NCBI GenBank assembly: GCA_034429745.1
Contig: DAOUFY010000062.1
Location: 1 to 19,996, forward strand
Origin: JBAXBF01 sp034429745
Lineage (GTDB): Bacteria > Chloroflexota > Anaerolineae > Anaerolineales > DRKV01
DNA: 19,996 nt
Direction of reading: 5' to 3'
Numbering within the stretch: the first letter of the stretch is position 1; each line of letters starts with the position of its first letter. A model generated the notes under the pieces. That model was not told the origin of the DNA and did no database searches. It worked only from the letters and a program-made list of their open reading frames with translations. Positions 15,260-19,996 of the stretch are shown here, piece after piece. A program made the translations under genes and the position numbers.

Positions 15260-16399
15260 GTGAGAATTGCTCTTTTCAGCGAAGTATTTATTCCAAAAAT
15301 TGACGGGGTGGTCAACACTACCTGCCGTTTGCTTACTTATCTTCAAGAACGCGGGCATCCCAGCATCCTTTTTGCTCCCTCAGGGGGACCTAAACAATAT
15401 GCCTCCACCCCTGTCATTGGTTTGTCTGGTTTTCCTCTGCCTATGTACCCGGATTTACAAATCGTCCCTCCAATCGTAAATGTTTCGGAACAGCTCGATG
15501 CTTTCAAACCGGATATTATCCATCTAATCAACCCATTCTCACTATGTTTAGCAGGCTTGTGGTACGGTTTGCAGAAGAATATCCCTGTTACTGCGTCCTA
15601 CCAAACCGATTTAGCCGGCTATGCTAACTGTTGGGGCGTAGGCTATCTTAGCCCAATTATATGGGCATACCTGCGCTCAATTCATAACCAAGCTGACCTA
15701 AATTTCGCTCCTTCCCACTTTACTAAACAGGAACTGATCGCCAATCAATTCCAACGGATTAAAGTATGGGGCAGAGGGGTAGATGGAAATCTCTTTTCGC
15801 CTTCCAAATTCGACGACAATATGCGCTGTACGCTCAGTCAGGGTGAGCCGCATAAAAAGCTCCTGTTGTATGTTGGGCGCCTCTCAACAGAAAAACGCAT
15901 TGGTTGGTTAAGAAAAATTCTTGAACGTTTCAACGATGTACGCCTTGCCATTATCGGAGATGGTCCCCAGCGCAATGAACTCGAGCATTTGTTTGCTCAT
16001 ACCCCGACCTATTTTGGCGGTTTCATGAGAGGTGAACAGCTGGCAAAAGCTTACGCCAGCAGTGATATCTTTGTCTTTCCTGGTGCCAATGAAACCTTTG
16101 GCAATGTCGTTTTAGAAGCGATGGCAAGTGGTCTCGCAGTCATTGCACCTAACTCTGGTGGCGTAACCGATTATGTTACACACCTTCAAACAGGTTTACT
16201 TTTCGAAGCTCATTCTATTGAGTCTATGCTTGATCAGCTGCAGCTTTTACTAAATAACCCTGAATTAACCACCTCTCTCCGTCGCAATGCTTGTTCTTTT
16301 GCTCAAACATTAACATGGGATTCAATATTCGATAAACTCATTCAAGACTACGAACAAGTAATCCACGATAAACGCCAAAAACAAGCTTCATTCTCTTAA
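15260..16399 (+). CDS. GT4 glycosyltransferase, SqdX-like (lipid glycosyltransferase)
   Basis: Retaining GT-B family 4 enzyme, 379 residues. N-terminal acceptor domain: MRIALFSEVFIPKIDGVVN, then FAPSGGP and GFPLPMYP; C-terminal donor domain: WGRGVDGNLFSP, LYVGRLSTEKR, IIGDGP and the EX7E motif E278-E286 (NETFGNVVLEAMASG). The N-terminal motifs, HLINPFSLCLAG and the SYQTDL segment recall cyanobacterial SqdX, which transfers sulfoquinovose to diacylglycerol, and related diacylglycerol glucosyl- or mannosyltransferases. A membrane-lipid acceptor is therefore plausible; the sugar is undetermined, and no sqdB is in the window. The start is GTG 15260 with GGAGG before it. A Pho-box-like array lies upstream, which fits replacement of phospholipid by glycolipid under phosphate limitation. 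The PHP gene follows after 23 bases. Confidence 0.88.
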   Translation: MRIALFSEVFIPKIDGVVNTTCRLLTYLQERGHPSILFAPSGGPKQYASTPVIGLSGFPLPMYPDLQIVPPIVNVSEQLDAFKPDIIHLINPFSLCLAGLWYGLQKNIPVTASYQTDLAGYANCWGVGYLSPIIWAYLRSIHNQADLNFAPSHFTKQELIANQFQRIKVWGRGVDGNLFSPSKFDDNMRCTLSQGEPHKKLLLYVGRLSTEKRIGWLRKILERFNDVRLAIIGDGPQRNELEHLFAHTPTYFGGFMRGEQLAKAYASSDIFVFPGANETFGNVVLEAMASGLAVIAPNSGGVTDYVTHLQTGLLFEAHSIESMLDQLQLLLNNPELTTSLRRNACSFAQTLTWDSIFDKLIQDYEQVIHDKRQKQASFS

Positions 16400-16422
16400 T
16401 CTTCTCTTTACAAGGAAACATT

Positions 16423-17193
16423 ATGGGTAAAGCTGACTTACATATCCACACAACTTACAGCTGGGATGGATCCGCCACTGTCCAAGCCATTTTAGAACAG
16501 GCCGCCCGATACGCGAAATTAGATATTATCGCCATCACCGATCACGATACCTTAAAGGGAGCAGAGCTTGCTGTCTATCTAGGTATCCGATTTGGAATCG
16601 CAGTCATCCCTGGTTGTGAAATTTCAACTGCCGATGGGCATCTCATTGCTCTGTTCATTGAGAACCCTATCCCTGCAAAACTGCCCATCGAAGTTACCAT
16701 CGAAAAAGTTGCGGAACAAAATGGCATTTGCATAGTGCCTCATCCTTTAGCCTTAGCTGTTCCCAGTGTTGGAGCAAAAAAGCTCACCCAACTTCTCAAG
16801 GTCTCACAATTGCGTGAGACAATTGTCGGCATTGAGACAGTGAACGCCGGTTTGCTGCATTGGGGCAGCAATCAAGCAGCTGCTCAGTTAAACAAACAAT
16901 TAATGCTTGCCGAGATAGGTTCTAGTGACTCTCACATCCGCAGTATGGTAGGAAGTGGACTAACCCTTTTTAAAGGCAAAACGCCGGCCGACCTTAAACG
17001 ATGTCTGCTCCAGCGTAATACCCAGGCTGTCAATAACAATCAAGGCAATCGTTTAGGCTATTATCTCATTGCTGCTTACCGCCGCTTATTGCGCAAAGCC
17101 GGTTGGGTTACATGGACGCCTTCCCCCGCAGGACCTTTTACACTTCGCCCATTATCTGAGGTGCAAAAATCTTCTGGTAGCTTTAATGCCTGA
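16423..17193 (+). CDS. PHP-domain metal-dependent phosphoesterase (TrpH/YciV-like)
   Basis: 256 residues. The PHP metal-site motifs are in order: DLHIHTTYSWDG (H7, H9, D15), AITDHDT (D40, H41), GCEIS (E66), DGHLIAL (H73), VPHPLA (H107) and GSSDSH (D169, H171). Characterised relatives hydrolyse 3',5'-nucleoside bisphosphates or 5' ends of short RNA; the family is broad and the substrate is open. AAGGA six bases upstream supports ATG 16423. It follows the SqdX-like gene by 23 bases, so it is probably co-transcribed and placed under the same Pho-box-like control, where a phosphate-recovering hydrolase would make sense. The C-terminal 50 residues (after GYYLIAAYRRLLRKAG) are basic and not part of the core fold. 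Confidence 0.9.
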   Translation: MGKADLHIHTTYSWDGSATVQAILEQAARYAKLDIIAITDHDTLKGAELAVYLGIRFGIAVIPGCEISTADGHLIALFIENPIPAKLPIEVTIEKVAEQNGICIVPHPLALAVPSVGAKKLTQLLKVSQLRETIVGIETVNAGLLHWGSNQAAAQLNKQLMLAEIGSSDSHIRSMVGSGLTLFKGKTPADLKRCLLQRNTQAVNNNQGNRLGYYLIAAYRRLLRKAGWVTWTPSPAGPFTLRPLSEVQKSSGSFNA

Positions 17194-17195
17194 CT

Positions 17196-17702
17196 TTAAG
17201 GGGTTGCCGTTAAGAGCGGCTCACCCTCGTTAAGCCATGCGCCAATTCCACCTTTGAGAGTTTTAACATTATCAAATCCCTCTTGGATCAAATACTTTAC
17301 TGCCAAAGCCGAGCGTCTTCCGCTACGGCAAACAAAGATTATTTCTTCCTGCGGGCTAAGTTCTTTAAGATACTGCGGCAGTGTATCTAAGGGGATATTC
17401 TCCGCTCCAATAAATGGCTGCTCTTGAACTTCTTCAGGTTCGCGCACATCTATGATCCGCAGCGGTTTTCCTTGCTTAATACGCTCAGCTAAAGCTTTTG
17501 GTTCTATCTCATATACTTTTTCAATTGCGATAGTGGGCTTTTTCGCGTTGCCTGAGTTAACGTCATTTTCCTTGTTGTTAGACATAGCAGTGGTGCTGCA
17601 ACCTATCAGCAAAGCTGAGGCAAACCATGCAAGCCACGTTAAAACAATACTTTTATAAAAAAGTCGCCAACTTGCTCTCTTAAAGATCATCAATTTTCTC
17701 AT
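17196..17702 (-). CDS. Rhodanese-domain lipoprotein
   Basis: 168 residues. A lipoprotein signal peptide ends in a good lipobox LLIGC (C35), followed by a polar spacer. One rhodanese domain (about 62-163) has DVREPEE, the active-site loop CRSGRRS with catalytic C125, and the terminal LKGGIGAWL. It is predicted to bind sulfane sulfur on the outer face of the membrane. It is the last gene of the nrfHA unit, 19 bases after the cupin stop, so a link with nitrite or sulfur-oxyanion respiration is possible but unproved. The start at ATG 17702 has only a poor Shine-Dalgarno; Met5 (17690) is an alternative. Its stop is 2 bases from that of the convergent PHP gene. Confidence 0.88.
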   Translation of the reverse strand: MRKLMIFKRASWRLFYKSIVLTWLAWFASALLIGCSTTAMSNNKENDVNSGNAKKPTIAIEKVYEIEPKALAERIKQGKPLRIIDVREPEEVQEQPFIGAENIPLDTLPQYLKELSPQEEIIFVCRSGRRSALAVKYLIQEGFDNVKTLKGGIGAWLNEGEPLLTATP

Positions 17703-17721
17703 CCTTTACTTTAGGTTTCCT

Positions 17722-18042
17722 CTAACTGCTCAGCATATACAAGAGCATCTTCAGCGGTGTTTTGGCACGAATAGAATGCGGCGTGTGAGGCGGCAAATAA
17801 GCCCAGCTGCCAGCCTGTGATTGAAAATTTTGCTCACCCAGCTTCACCTCTGCCTCACCTTCTAAAAAATGCAGCAGAGCTGTTACAGAAGCAGTATGCT
17901 CCGACAGTTCCTGATCAACAGCAAAACTAAAAAGGATTACTTTCACTTTTTCATCTTTATGAACAGTTCGGCTGAGAATGCTGTTGGAAGGTATTTCGGT
18001 TAATAATTGAGCCAGGTCTTGGATGTAATTAATCGAATTCAT
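17722..18042 (-). CDS. Small cupin protein in the nrf operon
   Basis: 106 residues, one cupin barrel. The first motif is weak (H49 in SEHTASVTALLHFLEGEAE), lacking the usual HxH. The second keeps PPHTPHSI (H86, H89). Metal binding is therefore uncertain; this may be a sensor or binding protein rather than an enzyme. AAGGTGAT upstream of ATG 18042 is a good ribosome-binding site that overlaps the end of nrfA (9-base gap), so it is almost certainly translated from the nrf message. Position suggests a role tied to nitrite reduction, but nothing in the sequence defines it. Confidence 0.85.
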   Translation of the reverse strand: MNSINYIQDLAQLLTEIPSNSILSRTVHKDEKVKVILFSFAVDQELSEHTASVTALLHFLEGEAEVKLGEQNFQSQAGSWAYLPPHTPHSIRAKTPLKMLLYMLSS

Positions 18043-18051
18043 AAAATTTCA

Positions 18052-19347
18052 TCACCTTATCAAAGATATTTCCTGTACATTGCTGGCTTTTAATGCCATA
18101 ATCTGAGCTTGACGAGCAAGATCAGTAGCTGCAGTTAAGATACGTAAAGCTTCTTGCGAGTTATGAAACCCCATACTATTTTCTGATGCAACAAAATCCC
18201 AGCGCAGTTGTGCTTCGCGGTGAAGCTTACGCGCTTCATCTAACAGAGTCGAATGAGTAGTCGTCTCTTCTGCTTTAGCAATAGCTTCAATAGCATCCAC
18301 CAGAGCCTCTTCAGCTCTGGTTTGAGCTTCCCAAACTGAATCTTGAATCAGTTTAACTCGGTCAACTACATAATCTACATCTGTATGACAGGTACCGCAC
18401 GAGGTTTCTGGAGAAAGCAGAGGACTCTTGACATCGTGTTGGGAAAATTTTGCAGCTCCAATTCTGGTATAAGGCATATGACAATCTGCACAAGCTACCC
18501 CAGCTTTGTAGTGAGTGCTGTCAGCTGTAAATAATTCATAGTCTGGGTGCTGCATCTTAATCAAATTAGCTTTTGAATCAGCATGCTGCCAATCCGAAAA
18601 ATTCATTTCATCATAGTAAGAAGCAATATCTTCAATGCGAGTTCCTTTTTCCCATGGAAAGGTAAGATAATTACTTCCCTTCTGAAAGTAATATTCTACA
18701 TGGCAATTTGCGCATACCACCGTCCGCATTTCTTGGCGAGTAAATTTCTTCCAGTCTTTGCCTTGCCTTTCCAACGCTTCCTGTAAAGCAGGGTTAGTTA
18801 CTATCAGATTCATCGTTCCTGCCTCGTGGCAATTTGCACACCCAATTGGATAGCTGATCTCCTTTCCAAGTTCTGAAAACAAAGTTCTGTCATATTCAGC
18901 CATACCCATTGTTGCCCATAACTTTGGATTATCAGCAGATTTACAGGAATAACAAGTACCAGCAGTTTTTTCATTCACCCTTTTTGTCTCCCTCACATCA
19001 ATGAGAGAATTTAAATGGCCTCGTTCTTCATTATAATCCTTGCTAAAACTATAGCCTGCGTAAAGTTTTACTAACCGAGGGTCTCTCTCCAATTTAGAGT
19101 AGGGCTCTGATCCACCATAAATCGTAGCCTTATTATTGGTTGATGTAAGCAGAAAAGTCGAATATTCTTGCGGGAAATTAATACCCCAGCGCGCTGAATC
19201 AGGTTCCATAGGAGCGATCTCAACTATTGGCAATACGCCTCTCGGTGCTGCTGGTTGGTTTTTTATAAACAATAATACACCAATTAACGCAGCTGAGAGG
19301 GCAATAATTACCCCACACAAAATTATAAGTATTGCTTTATTCGCCAT
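18052..19347 (-). CDS. nrfA: Cytochrome c nitrite reductase, catalytic pentaheme subunit NrfA
   Basis: Reduces nitrite to ammonium with six electrons on the outer side of the membrane (EC 1.7.2.2). 431 residues, with an N-terminal hydrophobic segment (5-28) that is a signal peptide or uncleaved anchor. Five haem sites: catalytic haem C132-x-x-C135-K136 (the diagnostic CXXCK), then C170/C173/H174, C212/C215/H216, C286/C289/H290 and C317/C320/H321. Active-site residues match the family: R109 (EERGH), Y219 (VEYYF) and H267. The K264/Q266 calcium-site residues of the classic type are kept (IKMQHPDYE). Candidate distal haem ligands are H111, H304 and H395. ATG 19347 has AAAGGAG upstream. It lies 12 bases after nrfH. 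Confidence 0.97.
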   Translation of the reverse strand: MANKAILIILCGVIIALSAALIGVLLFIKNQPAAPRGVLPIVEIAPMEPDSARWGINFPQEYSTFLLTSTNNKATIYGGSEPYSKLERDPRLVKLYAGYSFSKDYNEERGHLNSLIDVRETKRVNEKTAGTCYSCKSADNPKLWATMGMAEYDRTLFSELGKEISYPIGCANCHEAGTMNLIVTNPALQEALERQGKDWKKFTRQEMRTVVCANCHVEYYFQKGSNYLTFPWEKGTRIEDIASYYDEMNFSDWQHADSKANLIKMQHPDYELFTADSTHYKAGVACADCHMPYTRIGAAKFSQHDVKSPLLSPETSCGTCHTDVDYVVDRVKLIQDSVWEAQTRAEEALVDAIEAIAKAEETTTHSTLLDEARKLHREAQLRWDFVASENSMGFHNSQEALRILTAATDLARQAQIMALKASNVQEISLIR

Positions 19348-19359
19348 AGGAATACTCCT

Positions 19360-19854
19360 TTACTTAGTTGAGTAAGGAATTGATCGTTTATCTGTAACAA
19401 GTGCTGGTTGAATGGTTATACCACGCACTCCATGTCCTGCTTCAATATGACAAGCAAAACAAGTATTTGCTGCATTATGATACTCGTCCAAAATATCTTC
19501 AACAGTATCTTCATGACATCTAATGCAATTTTCTTGAATAACCAGTTTTGAAGATTCTTTTGCTCGAATTGCAGCAGGGTAATTACCCAAAGTAAAGGCA
19601 CTCACATGATGATAACCCGAAAGTGCTTTTACATAATATTTAGGGATAAGATCATGGGGAGTATGACAATCATTGCATACTGCCCATGGGCGATGTTGAC
19701 CGTGATACCAGCTTGAATAAACTGCATCCATCACATGACAATTATTGCAGGATTCAGGGTCATTACCTAAATATACTGTAAAGCCAGTTACGTACATCCC
19801 TATAACTGCCACTGAGATAAGAGAGACACCAACCAATAATAATAACCATTTCAT
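19360..19854 (-). CDS. nrfH: Cytochrome c nitrite reductase membrane subunit NrfH
   Basis: Tetraheme NapC/NirT-family quinol dehydrogenase that anchors NrfA and feeds it electrons from menaquinol. 164 residues. One N-terminal membrane helix (3-27), then four CXXCH sites: CNNCHVM (C36-H40, with M42 as the unusual haem ligand known from NrfH), CNDCH, CIRCH and CFACH. It is first gene of the nrf unit. ATG 19854 has no Shine-Dalgarno, and a promoter is placed so close that the transcript may be leaderless. The C-terminal tail after the last haem is about 30 residues. Confidence 0.96.
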   Translation of the reverse strand: MKWLLLLVGVSLISVAVIGMYVTGFTVYLGNDPESCNNCHVMDAVYSSWYHGQHRPWAVCNDCHTPHDLIPKYYVKALSGYHHVSAFTLGNYPAAIRAKESSKLVIQENCIRCHEDTVEDILDEYHNAANTCFACHIEAGHGVRGITIQPALVTDKRSIPYSTK

Positions 19855-19862
19855 ATATCATC

Positions 19863-19891
19863 ATTATACAGTAAATCAATCAATCTAACAA
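19863..19891 (-). promoter_or_regulatory. Promoter of the nrfHA operon
   Basis: On the minus strand TTGTTA (19891-19886), a 17-base spacer, then TATAAT (19868-19863). The -10 lies 8 bases before ATG 19854, so transcription should begin within one or two bases of the start codon. I see no convincing FNR/CRP-type palindrome in the spacer or just upstream; TTGATTGATTT is only a partial look-alike. Confidence 0.5.
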
Positions 19892-19977
19892 GTTGGTGTA
19901 ACATATTTTCTGTAAATTGCAGAACCTTAACAAAAACGGTGAGTCAGAAGTATCCTTAAGTTAACCAAAACTAAAAA

Positions 19978-19996
19978 AGGAGACTAGAAATGACTC
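19978..19996 (+). CDS. Start of a divergent gene (3' part outside the window)
   Basis: AGGAG (19978-19982) is followed after 7 bases by ATG at 19990, and only seven coding bases remain. A possible promoter, TTAACA (19927) - 18 bases - TATCCT (19951), lies upstream. The product cannot be judged. It is divergent from nrfH with a gap of 135 bases; that gap holds the two candidate promoters and nothing else I recognise. Confidence 0.5.

Noticed and set aside
19926..19966. CTTAAC/TTAACC elements near the right edge as another Pho box
   Set aside because: The copies (19926, 19955, 19961) are not on an 11-base phase, so they do not form the repeat architecture seen at 15148-15210.

Overview
The window looks like one contiguous piece of a bacterial chromosome, densely coding and of moderate GC. 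It carries core housekeeping genes (dnaE, rsmG) beside accessory metabolism, with no phage, IS, CRISPR, tRNA or rRNA signal that I could see. No gene-free stretch exceeds about 170 bases. My best guess at the source is an anaerobic member of the Chloroflexota (Anaerolineae-like). This is inference from the long Thr/Pro/Glu-rich linker on a membrane-anchored YkuD enzyme, a DUF4349 lipoprotein in an rsmG operon, an NrfHA nitrite reductase and an AMMECR1-domain gene. No phylogenetic marker was compared.

Layout. Bases 1-2820 (+) hold the 3' part of a Cache/multi-PAS sensor histidine kinase whose start lies outside the window. It converges on dnaE (6812-2913, -), which has its own extended -10 promoter. 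Upstream of dnaE on the minus strand is a tight three-gene envelope/RNA cluster: amidase_3, then an L,D-transpeptidase (4-base overlap), then a zinc-ribbon SPOUT methyltransferase. A divergent promoter region (9596-9720) separates these from a plus-strand pair, an AMMECR1 protein and a MoeB-rhodanese fusion that overlap by 8 bases. The fusion gene converges on rsmG with overlapping stop codons. rsmG ends a minus-strand run of cupin, methyltransferase, metallophosphoesterase, DUF4349 lipoprotein and rsmG (15092 to 11446).

The 167-base gap 15093-15259 lies between that run and a divergent plus-strand pair, an SqdX-like glycosyltransferase and a PHP-domain phosphoesterase. It contains short CTTAAC-type elements repeated with an exact 11-base period, the architecture of a Pho box. 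I regard this as the most interesting signal in the window: it suggests that glycolipid synthesis, and perhaps the divergent cupin gene, respond to phosphate limitation.

The right end (19854 to 17196, -) is a compact four-gene unit: nrfH, nrfA, a small cupin and a rhodanese lipoprotein. NrfH (quinol-oxidising tetraheme anchor) and NrfA (pentaheme CXXCK nitrite reductase) form a complete dissimilatory nitrite-to-ammonium module. A further plus-strand gene starts at 19990 and leaves the window after seven bases. Several starts were moved from the longest possible reading frame to internal ATG/GTG codons, on ribosome-binding-site or domain evidence; these are noted per gene.
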